36,422 nucleotides of DNA from Bacteroidales bacterium. GTDB lineage: Bacteria > Bacteroidota > Bacteroidia > Bacteroidales > Muribaculaceae. Positions within the stretch are counted from its first letter, which is position 1; each line of letters opens with the position of its first letter. The stretch is taken from contig SFNC01000007.1 of assembly GCA_004554255.1 (NCBI GenBank), forward strand, positions 1 to 36,422, written 5' to 3'. Under the pieces are notes generated by a model, which saw only the letters and a list, made by a program, of their open reading frames with translations, did no database searches and was not told the DNA's origin. The translations under genes and the position numbers were made by a program. Positions 16,243 to 24,588 of this stretch are shown piece by piece.

Positions 16243-18501
16243 TTACCGCCCTATGATAGTCCGAGGCGAAAAGGTGCCGCGGATTGTCAGTCGAAGGTTG
16301 TCGGGTTTTGCGGTCGGGTAGGGGATGCGTACCGGTGCTGTCAGCTTGCCCTTGATGTTCAGGCGCATCAGAACCGCCATGCGTCCGTCCGTGATGTAAC
16401 GGCGGGAAACGGAGATTGTGGCGTCTGCGTACTCCGTGAGGATTTTCGCGGCTGAGGCGAACGGGAGCATAATGTAACATCCCGGTACGTTGTTATCCGG
16501 GTTTACAGGATTGGCGATGTCTGTAAGCCCGTCAGATGTGTTCAGCAGACCGAAAACCGGGCCTGTCATGTCCGGTGCGAGCGCGCACAGGTCAACGGTG
16601 TAATAAGGCACGTCGAGTTTCAGCTTCTTATATTTGTCCGCAAGCCACAGCGGATATACCCGGGCGACATTGTCGTTGGTGTCCGCGGTGATTATGGCAC
16701 GTGAGACGTGCGAAAAAGCTACGATGTCGCCGGGAATGTCAGAGCCCAGTACCTTGTGTGCGGAGCCTGAAAGAGCGTGCAGAGTGCCGTCGGCAAGTGC
16801 ATAGACGGCATCATCGCCCACGGCTACATGCTTGCAGTCCTTTACCCGGATGCCGGACATCAACGACATGGATGCTCCGGCGGCGCCCGATTTTGAGATT
16901 AGTCTGTAAGTGCCGGTGTCGGTGAAGACAAAGAACCGGTTGCGTCCATAATCCCATGCGGCGTCCGAGGAACGGGCGGGAACAATGGCATTTACGGCGG
17001 ATACACAGCGTCTATAAGATAGCGGGACAAGTGGGTCGGCACTGTCTGCGACGGCAACCATATAGCTGTCGTGAACGGGGAAACTGTACGCCTCGCCAAG
17101 GTCAATCTCCAGCATATCGTCCGAAAGAGCCACAGGCGTGGGGCTATCGGCGGTGTAGATGCTGAAACGTCCGGACGGGTCGTTATGCAGAGGGACCACA
17201 ATTGACCGTGATACGCCGTCCACGGTAAGCGAAACGGCGAGCTCCACTGCATCGGGCTCGGGATATGCGATGAAGGGAGAGAGAGTCTGCGGAGCCGACG
17301 AGCCGCTGTGTGCGGTTATCACACAGTCTCCGTTTGCAAATTTTACCCTTGATACTGCGGTCCACCGGCGTTCGGCGAGTGTAGAAAGGGCAAAGACCGC
17401 CGGGGACGGCGCCGGAGCATGCAGGGATTTTATTCCTGCCCAGGCAACAGTGTTGGAGGAGACTGCGCAATGCTGTGCCGAAAACTGTAGAGTGGCTGCC
17501 GGCGAACTCAGGTCTATGCCACGGGAGAGAGCCGTGGCGAGTGCATCGGCCTGCGACAGAGCCGTGCCGGATGAGGTTACGGGAATATCTGCCGACGTTG
17601 CAGTACGGAATGGAAACGGAATCTTTGCAACGGTTATGGCAAGGGCCTCGAAGCGGGCCGAGCATGCGGCCATGTTGGCGGGATTCATGGCGCGGCTGAT
17701 GCCGGGATGGTGCAGGGTAACGCTGTCACCGTCGCGGCTGTAGGACAGTTGGCCGCTGCCGGAGGCTATAGGGTGGAACTGTGGCGAAATCTGTATCTCC
17801 ATGGCGGCGACAATGTCGGCCCAGGGAGCGGACAGCGTGTCGGCGATGTCGTAATGCAGAGCGTACGCCGGCAGGGAAAGCTGGGTGGCGACGGTGGTGC
17901 GATTGCCTTTATCGTCGGTGGTGTAGGCAAAGGACAGCGGCGAGGACAGCGGAGCCCCGCCGCGCGGAACTACCGCGACAGGCTGAGAGACATACAGCTG
18001 TCTGCCTGCATTGTCAAGCAGGCGGTAGCGGGCCATCACGGGCTGTACCGACAGCCCGGCGGCGGAGGCCTTGGCGGCCATTTCGGAATATGCGGCCACA
18101 AAAGCCGCAGGCAGCGAGTCGACGCGCACAGCGGCTATGTCGGCCGAGTACGAGCCCGCGGAACGTGCCGAGAACATGACGGGCGGTGTGGACGGGAGTA
18201 TGCCGGCGGGAACAAGCTTGCCTTCCGCATCACGGGTTATGCGGAAGGGACCGCTGTCGGTCATTACTATTATAATATCGGATATGACAGCCGCGCACAG
18301 TGGTTTTGACGGCAGTGCAGCGATTGTGGTGCTGTCGCCGGTCTGCGCGTCAACTTGCAAAAGTTCGCGGTCGCGATAGCAGATAACAGTGTTGTCGCCG
18401 GCATCGCAGAGCGGCGTGATGTCTGTGTCTGTGCAAATTATGCGCGGACGGGGAGCGACGATAATGTCGCCGGAATGAGTGGGAGCTAAATTGTGCATCA
18501 T
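16243..18501 (-). CDS. Large uncharacterised protein, beta-rich, no signal peptide
   Basis: This 752-residue product is unassigned. It starts MMHNLAPTHSGD without a signal peptide or membrane helix, so it should be cytoplasmic or non-classically located. The N-terminal 110 residues and residues from about 500 to 640 read like propeller blades: short strands with readout-type phrases such as DNTVICYRDRELLQVDA, NRFFVFTDTGTYRLIS and AVYALADGTLHALSG. The middle is rich in Ala, Ser and Pro and includes a stretch resembling a carbohydrate-binding or fibronectin-like sandwich (ARYRLLDNAGRQLYVSQPVAV). The layout reminds me of virion- or tail-associated proteins in Bacteroidales phages, but no other phage gene is nearby, so this is only a guess. 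A good promoter lies just upstream. The start could equally be the second Met. Confidence 0.7.
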   Translation of the reverse strand: MMHNLAPTHSGDIIVAPRPRIICTDTDITPLCDAGDNTVICYRDRELLQVDAQTGDSTTIAALPSKPLCAAVISDIIIVMTDSGPFRITRDAEGKLVPAGILPSTPPVMFSARSAGSYSADIAAVRVDSLPAAFVAAYSEMAAKASAAGLSVQPVMARYRLLDNAGRQLYVSQPVAVVPRGGAPLSSPLSFAYTTDDKGNRTTVATQLSLPAYALHYDIADTLSAPWADIVAAMEIQISPQFHPIASGSGQLSYSRDGDSVTLHHPGISRAMNPANMAACSARFEALAITVAKIPFPFRTATSADIPVTSSGTALSQADALATALSRGIDLSSPAATLQFSAQHCAVSSNTVAWAGIKSLHAPAPSPAVFALSTLAERRWTAVSRVKFANGDCVITAHSGSSAPQTLSPFIAYPEPDAVELAVSLTVDGVSRSIVVPLHNDPSGRFSIYTADSPTPVALSDDMLEIDLGEAYSFPVHDSYMVAVADSADPLVPLSYRRCVSAVNAIVPARSSDAAWDYGRNRFFVFTDTGTYRLISKSGAAGASMSLMSGIRVKDCKHVAVGDDAVYALADGTLHALSGSAHKVLGSDIPGDIVAFSHVSRAIITADTNDNVARVYPLWLADKYKKLKLDVPYYTVDLCALAPDMTGPVFGLLNTSDGLTDIANPVNPDNNVPGCYIMLPFASAAKILTEYADATISVSRRYITDGRMAVLMRLNIKGKLTAPVRIPYPTAKPDNLRLTIRGTFSPRTIIGR

Positions 18502-18518
18502 GGTGAAACTTTTTTATG

Positions 18519-18526
18519 CAAAGGTA
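18519..18526 (-). promoter_or_regulatory. -7 promoter element for the 752-residue gene
   Basis: TACCTTTG on the minus strand, 17 bases before the start codon at 18501, implies a leader of only 10-14 bases. The rest of the 228-base divergent gap to lpxD shows nothing else I can name. Confidence 0.6.
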
Positions 18527-18687
18527 CGATGGCAGGGAGGCTGTTTTTGTCATTGAATGGTCGGCCGGAACATTCCCACCGCAAAAAATAACTTGGTTTT
18601 GCCTCATTTTTAAGCGCGGAAATGTCGCTAAACTTCGCCGTCAGGGATTATTTGTGGTGTAAATTAGGTTATTTCATTTAGATTTCT

Positions 18688-18695
18688 TAACTTTG
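18688..18695 (+). promoter_or_regulatory. -7 promoter element for the lpxD operon
   Basis: TAACTTTG matches TAnnTTTG, 34 bases before the lpxD start codon. It is the only promoter element I see ahead of the lipid A genes. Confidence 0.65.
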
Positions 18696-18729
18696 CACTC
18701 CGAATCAAAACGTACATGTACAAATCGTA

Positions 18730-19752
18730 ATGGAATTTACCGCTGCACAAATCGCTTCCTTCGTAGGAGGCAGTGTTGAAGGCGACGAGAACGTCAGAAT
18801 AAGCAATTTTGCTAAGATAGAAGAGGCCGGAGCCGGCGATATTACCTTCTTGGCAAATCCTAAATATACACATTTCATTTATAATACCGGTGCTTCTGCA
18901 GTGATAGTAAGTACCGGATTTACAGCCGAATACCCTGTTCCGGCCACCTTGATACGCGTTGAGAACCCGTACGAGACGCTGTCTCAGCTCATGACAATGG
19001 CAGCGCAGGCAATGAACCAGACACCGACAGGCAGGGAGGAGCCTGCGCATGTAGCTGATGGCGTGGAAATCCCCGAAGATGCCTATATCGGTGCGTTTGC
19101 ATACATCGGCAAGGGCGTAAAGCTCGGCAAAGGCGTCAAGATTTATCCTCAGGCATATATCGGCGACGGAGTAGAATTAGGCGAAGACACCATTATATAT
19201 CCCGGTGTGCGCATCTACCACGGCTGTAAAATAGGCGCCCGTTGTGTCATTCATGCCGGTGCTGTTATCGGTGCCGACGGTTTCGGTTTCGCGCCGGATG
19301 CCGAGGGCCACTACCACAAAATCCCGCAGCTTGGCATAGTAGTGATTCAGGACGATGTGGAAATCGGCGCCAATACCACTATAGACCGCGCCACTATGGG
19401 CAGTACCGTGGTGGAACGCGGCGTAAAACTTGACAACCTCATACAGCTGGCGCACAACACCACCGTAGGCAGCGATACTGTTATTGCCGCGCAGACAGGT
19501 GTTGCCGGCTCGGCTAAAATAGGCAGCAAGTGCATGATAGGCGGCCAGGTAGGCTTTGCCGGACACATCACCGTGGGCGATGGCGTGCATATCGGCGCCC
19601 AGTCGGGAGTCCCCAATAATGTGGAATCCGGATGTCAGATAATGGGCTATCCGGCTATCCCGGCGCGCGACTTTTTGCGGCAGTCTGCGCTTCTGCGTCG
19701 CCTCCCGGAAATTTATAACGCTGTCCGCAACATCCCCAAATCAGAAAAATAA
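18730..19752 (+). CDS. lpxD: UDP-3-O-acylglucosamine N-acyltransferase
   Basis: LpxD adds the second 3-hydroxyacyl chain to UDP-3-O-acyl-glucosamine in lipid A synthesis, using acyl-ACP. The 340-residue protein has the N-terminal uridine-binding domain (about 1-100, with [13 protein letters not shown]), followed by a left-handed parallel beta helix of hexapeptide repeats ([17 protein letters not shown] and onward). The catalytic His is His242 in [11 protein letters not shown]. The C-terminal helix ends [14 protein letters not shown]. It is the first gene of lpxD, lpxC-fabZ, lpxA, with 11 bases to the next. Confidence 0.96.
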   Translation: MEFTAAQIASFVGGSVEGDENVRISNFAKIEEAGAGDITFLANPKYTHFIYNTGASAVIVSTGFTAEYPVPATLIRVENPYETLSQLMTMAAQAMNQTPTGREEPAHVADGVEIPEDAYIGAFAYIGKGVKLGKGVKIYPQAYIGDGVELGEDTIIYPGVRIYHGCKIGARCVIHAGAVIGADGFGFAPDAEGHYHKIPQLGIVVIQDDVEIGANTTIDRATMGSTVVERGVKLDNLIQLAHNTTVGSDTVIAAQTGVAGSAKIGSKCMIGGQVGFAGHITVGDGVHIGAQSGVPNNVESGCQIMGYPAIPARDFLRQSALLRRLPEIYNAVRNIPKSEK

Positions 19753-19763
19753 CAACGAAAGAT

Positions 19764-21146
19764 ATGAAGCAACTTACGCTTAAAGACTCATTTGTAGTCA
19801 AGGGCAAAGGTCTCCATACCGGAGAAGAAATCGAGGCAAAATTCATGCCCGCCCACGAGAATCACGGCTATGCCATCCAGCGCGTCGATATAGACGGAAT
19901 GCCTGTTATAGAGGCTGTTGCCGAAAATGTGGTGGCCACCAACCGTGGTACTGTTATCGCAAAATCCGGAGTGTCGGTAAGCACCATCGAGCACGCTATG
20001 GCCGCTCTCTATGCTGCCGGCGTCGACAATGTCCTCATTCAGGTCAACGGCGCGGAACTGCCTATCCTTGACGGCAGTGCGAAAGAATATGCCAACGCCA
20101 TAGAGCGTGTGGGACTGGAAGAGCAGAACGCCGACAAGGAATTCCTCATCATCCGCCACAAAATGGAGGTTGTGGACGAGGAAACCGGTGCCAAAATCGT
20201 GGTTCTGCCCGACGATAACTTCAACGTTGACGTTAAAATCAACTATAACAGCCCCGTACTTGGCAACCAGTACGCCACACTTGACAATATCGCTGACTTC
20301 AAGCAGGAAATCGCACCCTGCCGCACATTTGTTTTCGTGCGCGAGATAGAGGCCCTGCTGCAGGCAAACCTCATCAAGGGCGGCGACCTGGAGAATGCCA
20401 TTGTCATCTACGACACTCCCCTGGGTCAGGAACAGCTGGACCATATCGCCGACATAATGAACGCGCCGCACAAGCACGTCAAGGACTTCGGATTCATAAA
20501 CGAGAAGCCTCTGTATTTCGACAATGAGCCGGCGCGCCACAAGCTCCTGGATGTAATCGGCGATATAGCACTTATCGGCCGTCCCATGAAGGGCCGTGTG
20601 CTGGCAACACGCCCGGGCCACACCATCAATGCCAAGCTGGCCAAACTGTTACGCCGCGACGTAAAGCGCATGGACGTAATAGCCCCGGTATACAACCCCA
20701 ATCTGCCGCCAATCATGGACAACAACCGTATTCGCGAGCTGCTCCCGCACCGCTACCCGTTCCTGCTGGTGGACAAGATTATCGACATGGACGAGAAATT
20801 CATCGTCGGCATAAAGAATGTAACCGTAAACGAGCCCTTCTTCCAGGGACACTTCCCGCAGGAGCCCGTAATGCCCGGCGTTCTGCTGGTGGAGGCCATG
20901 GCCCAGACCGGCGGCATGCTGGTACTCAGCACTGTAGATGACCCCGAACGCTACTCCACCTACTTCATGAAGATTGACAATGTGAAGTTCCGCCAGAAGG
21001 TAGTGCCCGGCGACACTCTCATCTTCCACGTATCGTTCCTCACGGAACTGCGCCGTGGCTGCGCTATGATGAAAGGCCGCGCATTTATAGGCGAAAAACT
21101 GGTGTGCGAATGTGAGTTTATGGCTCAGATTATCAAAAACAAGTAA
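19764..21146 (+). CDS. lpxC-fabZ: Bifunctional UDP-3-O-acyl-GlcNAc deacetylase / 3-hydroxyacyl-ACP dehydratase
   Basis: This 460-residue fusion carries two enzymes. Residues 1 to about 305 are LpxC, the zinc deacetylase that commits to lipid A. Its zinc ligands are His77 in STIEHAMAAL and His259/Asp263 in HKLLDVIGD, with GRPMKGRVLATRPGH following. Residues from about 315 are a hot-dog-fold FabZ dehydratase with LLPHRYPFLLVD, the catalytic His363 in FFQGHFPQEPVMPG and the Glu in LLVEAMAQTGG. The fusion is typical of Bacteroidetes and couples 3-hydroxyacyl-ACP supply to lipid A synthesis. It is 11 bases after lpxD and 2 bases before lpxA. Both active sites appear intact. Confidence 0.96.
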   Translation: MKQLTLKDSFVVKGKGLHTGEEIEAKFMPAHENHGYAIQRVDIDGMPVIEAVAENVVATNRGTVIAKSGVSVSTIEHAMAALYAAGVDNVLIQVNGAELPILDGSAKEYANAIERVGLEEQNADKEFLIIRHKMEVVDEETGAKIVVLPDDNFNVDVKINYNSPVLGNQYATLDNIADFKQEIAPCRTFVFVREIEALLQANLIKGGDLENAIVIYDTPLGQEQLDHIADIMNAPHKHVKDFGFINEKPLYFDNEPARHKLLDVIGDIALIGRPMKGRVLATRPGHTINAKLAKLLRRDVKRMDVIAPVYNPNLPPIMDNNRIRELLPHRYPFLLVDKIIDMDEKFIVGIKNVTVNEPFFQGHFPQEPVMPGVLLVEAMAQTGGMLVLSTVDDPERYSTYFMKIDNVKFRQKVVPGDTLIFHVSFLTELRRGCAMMKGRAFIGEKLVCECEFMAQIIKNK

Positions 21147-21148
21147 TT

Positions 21149-21925
21149 ATGAAACAGCCGTTAGCATATATACATCCCGGGGCCAAACTGGCTCCCAGTG
21201 TGGTTATTGACCCGTTCGTGACCATAGACCAGAATGTCGAAATTGGCGAAGGCACACGCATCGGCAGCAATGTGACAATCTGCGAGGGTGCCCGTATCGG
21301 TAAAAACTGCACCATTTTCCCCGGTGCCGTTATCGGTGCCGTTCCCCAGGACCTTAAGTTCCGCGGCGAGGAGACCACAGCCATCATCGGTGACAATACA
21401 ACCATCCGTGAGTGCGTTACCATCCACCGCGGAACGGCCTCGAAAGGCAAGACTGTTGTAGGCAACAACTGCCTGATTATGGCATACAGCCACGTCGCAC
21501 ACGACTGTGTGGTAGGCAATAACGTGATTATCAGCAACGCATCGCAGCTGGCCGGAGAGGTTGTTGTGGACGATTACGCCGTTATCGGCGGCGGCACACT
21601 TGTGCACCAGTTCTGCCACCTCGGCTCCCACATCATGATTCAGGGCGGTGCGCTTGTCAACAAGGATATTCCCCCTTACGTAAAGGCCGCCCGCGAGCCC
21701 ATCTGCTATGCCGGCGTCAACTCTATCGGCCTGCGTCGCCGCAACTTCAGCAGCGAGACAATCCGCGACATCCAGGACATTTACCGTTTCCTGTATCTGT
21801 CCGGACTCAATGTATCTGATGCCGTGGCACGTATCGAGGCCGAGCTCCCCGCCACGCCCGAGCGCGACGAAATCATCCTCTTTGTCCGCAACGCAAAGCG
21901 TGGTATCATAAAGGGATACCTGTAA
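21149..21925 (+). CDS. lpxA: Acyl-ACP--UDP-N-acetylglucosamine O-acyltransferase
   Basis: LpxA performs the first step of lipid A synthesis, moving 3-hydroxyacyl from ACP to the 3-OH of UDP-GlcNAc. The 258-residue left-handed beta-helix protein begins IHPGAKLAPSVVIDPF and has the catalytic His118 in MAYSHVAHDC (E. coli His125), then GGGTLVHQFCHLG. The C-terminal helical domain includes SIGLRRRNFS. Placing lpxA after lpxC-fabZ groups three lipid A genes in one operon. rnpB starts 26 bases downstream. Confidence 0.96.
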   Translation: MKQPLAYIHPGAKLAPSVVIDPFVTIDQNVEIGEGTRIGSNVTICEGARIGKNCTIFPGAVIGAVPQDLKFRGEETTAIIGDNTTIRECVTIHRGTASKGKTVVGNNCLIMAYSHVAHDCVVGNNVIISNASQLAGEVVVDDYAVIGGGTLVHQFCHLGSHIMIQGGALVNKDIPPYVKAAREPICYAGVNSIGLRRRNFSSETIRDIQDIYRFLYLSGLNVSDAVARIEAELPATPERDEIILFVRNAKRGIIKGYL

Positions 21926-21951
21926 TACACAGGCATTTACGCCACATATCC

Positions 21952-22334
21952 GGGGCCGGGAGTCCGTCGCGCGCCGACGTATGGGCGGCGTGAGGAAAGT
22001 CCGGGCAACAAAGAGCGCCATACCGGTTAATCTGCCGGCGGTCAGTAATGGCCGAGCAGCGTGACAGAAAATAACCGCCGCCCGTATCCAAGAGGCGGCA
22101 AGGGTGAAAAGGTGGGGTAAGAGCCCACCGGGCGTTATGGTAACATAGCGTGCCGCACGTCTTATGGGTTGCAAGGTCAAGTACACCGGCATTTAAGGGT
22201 GGCTCGCCCATTGCCGGGGGGTAGACTGCTAAAGGCGTCCAGTAATGGGCGTCGCAGATAAATGACGGACGGGTCGCGGTGTCTCCGCTTGCGGACAGTA
22301 CCGCATCCACATAACCCGGCTTATACCCGGCCCC
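21952..22334 (+). ncRNA. rnpB: RNase P RNA (bacterial type A)
   Basis: This is the catalytic RNA of RNase P, which trims tRNA 5' leaders. The 5' end GGGGCCGGG (21952-21960) pairs exactly with CCCGGCCCC (22326-22334) to form helix P1. The hallmark GAGGAAAGTCCGGGC (CR-I, helix P4 5' strand) lies near 22001. Inner conserved pieces such as GGGTAAGAGCCCACCG and the 3' P4 partner GCAGATAAATGACGG are also present, followed by ATAACCCGGCTTAT just before P1 closes. A T6 tract (22335-22340) follows immediately, so P1 may double as a terminator stem. The gene sits between lpxA and a DUF695-like gene on the same strand; I see no separate TAnnTTTG promoter. Ends are set by P1 pairing and may shift by a few bases. 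Confidence 0.95.
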
Positions 22335-22348
22335 TTTTTTATTTTGAA

Positions 22349-22792
22349 ATGGAAGCAAAAGACTATAGAAACGCAGAATGGTGGACCGCACCGGCCGAGG
22401 CCGATGACGGTCGCCTTATTATGGTATCCGGTTGTGCCGATGTGCAGAAATTCCGCTCTAACCCGCGGTTCCATATTCGCTTTACAATCACCTGGAAATA
22501 CTCGGACAGCCCTGACGCAAACATGCCCGATGACAGCACGGCCGAGCTTATGGAGAAGGTTACGGAGGCGCTTGAGATGGAGTTTGCCAAGGACCCCGTG
22601 GCCGTTATGACCGGCATCTACACCGGCGCCGGAGAGCGTAACTGGGTCTTTTACACGCTGTCAACGCACATTTTTACGCGCAAACTTAACGAATGTCTCG
22701 CCGAACTGCCGCTGCTGCCGCTGGAACTCAGCGCCGAGGAAGACCCCGACTGGTGCGAGTACGATGAGATGTCGCAACTTTCAATCCTCTGA
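22349..22792 (+). CDS. DUF695-like family protein
   Basis: The product has 147 residues, acidic and cytoplasmic. It contains WWTAPAEADDGRLIMVSG and DPVAVMTGIYTGAGERNWVFYT, which I associate with the DUF695 family of small proteins in Bacteroidetes; their function is unknown. The open frame runs back to 22262 inside rnpB, but those codons lie in the conserved 3' part of the RNA, so the ATG at 22349 is right. It starts 14 bases after the end of rnpB and ends 6 bases before the transferase gene, so it is probably co-transcribed with the latter. I know of no biochemical role. Confidence 0.75.
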   Translation: MEAKDYRNAEWWTAPAEADDGRLIMVSGCADVQKFRSNPRFHIRFTITWKYSDSPDANMPDDSTAELMEKVTEALEMEFAKDPVAVMTGIYTGAGERNWVFYTLSTHIFTRKLNECLAELPLLPLELSAEEDPDWCEYDEMSQLSIL

Positions 22793-22798
22793 CAGTTA

Positions 22799-23839
22799 AT
22801 GAACTACCTGCTGTTTGCCACGCTGTCGTATTCTTATGGAATATTACGCCCGCTACAGGATGAGATAAGGCGGCGCGGCCATCGCGTGGCCTGGTATCTG
22901 GAGCCGTCGTGTCCGGATATGCTCGTTCAAGGCGAGGAACGGCTCACCACAATAGAGCAGGTAAAGGAATTCAATCCTGTGGCCGTTTTTGCCCCCGGAA
23001 ATTATATCCCGCATTTTTTCCCGGGCGTAAAGGTGGCGCTATTTCACGGATATCCAATCTTTAAACGCCCAAACGACAGATACAGCCACTTCAGGATACG
23101 CGGATGGTTCGATATTTACTGCACGCAGGGGCCGGCGGCAACAGAACCGTTTAAGAAACTGGAGAAAAAACTCGGATTTTTCAAGGTATATGAGACAGGT
23201 TGGGCGAAAAACGACACATTTTTTGACCGGCCGACAGACAACACCCTGCATAATCCGCCCACAATACTCTATTCCACCACTTTCACCAAGGGAATCACCT
23301 CGGTCTACACTATGTTGCCGGTTATCAGGCAGTTGGCGCAGAAACGGGATTGGAAATGGATAATAATCTTCCATCCCAAGCTCACTGACCCGGCTCTGCT
23401 TGAGGACTACAAAAAACTTGAGGCCGATTGTCCCAATGTGACATTCAAGCGGTTCGGCGAGGGCGCGGACACTTACCGGCAGACGGATGTGATGCTGTGC
23501 GATTCGTCAAGCATTATCATCGAGTACATGCTCCTGCAGAAGCCGGTGGTGACATTCCGGAATACAAACCCCGGCCCCTGGTTGCTGGACGTGCATGAAA
23601 CATCCGAAATAGAGGTGGCCATAGACAAGGCACTTACTTATCCGCCCGAGCTTATGGCCGAAATCAGCAAATATATCAATAACCAGGACCCTTATCGCGA
23701 CGGCCGAAACTGCGCCAGAATACTGGATGCTGTGGACGATTTTATAGCGAATCACAAGGTTTCCCTTAAGGCTAAACCCCTGAACCTTGTTCGCAAGTAC
23801 AAAATGCGTAAGAGGTTCAATTACTGGCGTTTGAAATGA
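22799..23839 (+). CDS. CDP-glycerol glycerophosphotransferase-family protein
   Basis: This 346-residue GT-B-like cytoplasmic or membrane-associated protein belongs to the TagB/CDP-glycerol glycerophosphotransferase family. The N-terminal half has a Rossmann-like start (LLFATLSYSYGILRPLQDEIRRRG). The second half holds the nucleotide-binding pattern WIIIFHPKL, then TYRQTDVMLCDSSSIIIEYMLLQKPVV, where D-S-S-S is the family signature. In Gram-negatives such proteins may transfer glycerol phosphate or a sugar onto envelope glycans; the substrate is unknown. Its last codon and stop overlap the LPS kinase start by 4 bases (ATGA), so the pair should be translationally coupled and act together on an LPS core or surface glycan. 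Confidence 0.82.
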   Translation: MNYLLFATLSYSYGILRPLQDEIRRRGHRVAWYLEPSCPDMLVQGEERLTTIEQVKEFNPVAVFAPGNYIPHFFPGVKVALFHGYPIFKRPNDRYSHFRIRGWFDIYCTQGPAATEPFKKLEKKLGFFKVYETGWAKNDTFFDRPTDNTLHNPPTILYSTTFTKGITSVYTMLPVIRQLAQKRDWKWIIIFHPKLTDPALLEDYKKLEADCPNVTFKRFGEGADTYRQTDVMLCDSSSIIIEYMLLQKPVVTFRNTNPGPWLLDVHETSEIEVAIDKALTYPPELMAEISKYINNQDPYRDGRNCARILDAVDDFIANHKVSLKAKPLNLVRKYKMRKRFNYWRLK

Positions 23840-24573
23840 GAACGGTAATAGAGATTAACCCGGCATTCAGGCCATATATCACAGCCGAGGATGTGCTCAG
23901 GATCACGGACGGCTTTGACGGTTGCGGTGAGCTGATTTTCGATGGGCGCAACAAGCTGAGGCGCGTGGACGTATGCGGCGCGGATGTGGTGGTAAAGCGC
24001 TTCAAACCGTTTAACGCCATACGTCGCATATCGCGCAGATTCCGTCGTACAAAAGCCGAGCGCGCATATCATAATGGACTGAAACTTACCGAATTAGGCG
24101 TAAAGACGCCCGAGCCGCTCGCCTATGTGGAAAAACACAACTGGTGGGGGGCGCTGGTGGATTCATTTTATATTTGCCGCTATCAGGAGCTGCAGTCGCT
24201 GGAGTCGGTCATGAGCGACCCCAAGGCCCTTGACGCTTTCGCTGATTTTGCCGCCCGCTTGCACAATCTGGGTATTTTGCATCACGACCTTAATAAAACA
24301 AATGTGTGCTTCAACCCGCAAAAGCCTTATGACTACTGGGTTATAGACATAAACCGCATGAATTTCCGCACACCGTCGTTGCGCGACCGCCGCGACAACC
24401 TCCAGCGGTTCTGCAAATCAGGAGAGATATTTAATACTTTCACAGCCAAATATTTAGATAAGGCGGGTTTGCCCGACTCGCTACTGCCCGAGTGGATTGC
24501 GGCAAAAGACCGTTACGAGCGCCGCCGCAACTGCAAAAAGGCATTCAAGCGCTTTATTCGCGGGCGCCGATAA
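23836..24573 (+). CDS. Lipopolysaccharide (Kdo/WaaP-type) kinase
   Basis: This 245-residue protein kinase-like fold belongs to the lipopolysaccharide kinase family. ADVVVKRF gives the ATP-binding Lys54. The catalytic loop LHHDLNKTNVCF has His150, Asp151 and Asn156, and VIDINRM supplies the metal-binding Asp171. The family phosphorylates heptose or Kdo of the inner core. The position right after the CDP-glycerol-type transferase, and downstream of the lipid A genes, supports a role in core phosphorylation. Its start codon overlaps the previous stop (ATGA). The C-terminus is very basic (RRRNCKKAFKRFIRGRR), suiting membrane contact. It is convergent with dnaG, 15 bases apart. Confidence 0.85.
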   Translation: MRTVIEINPAFRPYITAEDVLRITDGFDGCGELIFDGRNKLRRVDVCGADVVVKRFKPFNAIRRISRRFRRTKAERAYHNGLKLTELGVKTPEPLAYVEKHNWWGALVDSFYICRYQELQSLESVMSDPKALDAFADFAARLHNLGILHHDLNKTNVCFNPQKPYDYWVIDINRMNFRTPSLRDRRDNLQRFCKSGEIFNTFTAKYLDKAGLPDSLLPEWIAAKDRYERRRNCKKAFKRFIRGRR

Positions 24574-24588
24574 GGGCATTGCGCCGGC

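Noticed and set aside
19764-21146. Possible frameshift joining lpxC and fabZ
   Set aside because: The LpxC-FabZ fusion is standard in Bacteroidetes, and both halves have complete active sites.
22262-22348. Upstream extension of the DUF695-like gene
   Set aside because: These bases form the conserved 3' region and P1 strand of RNase P RNA, so they are not coding.
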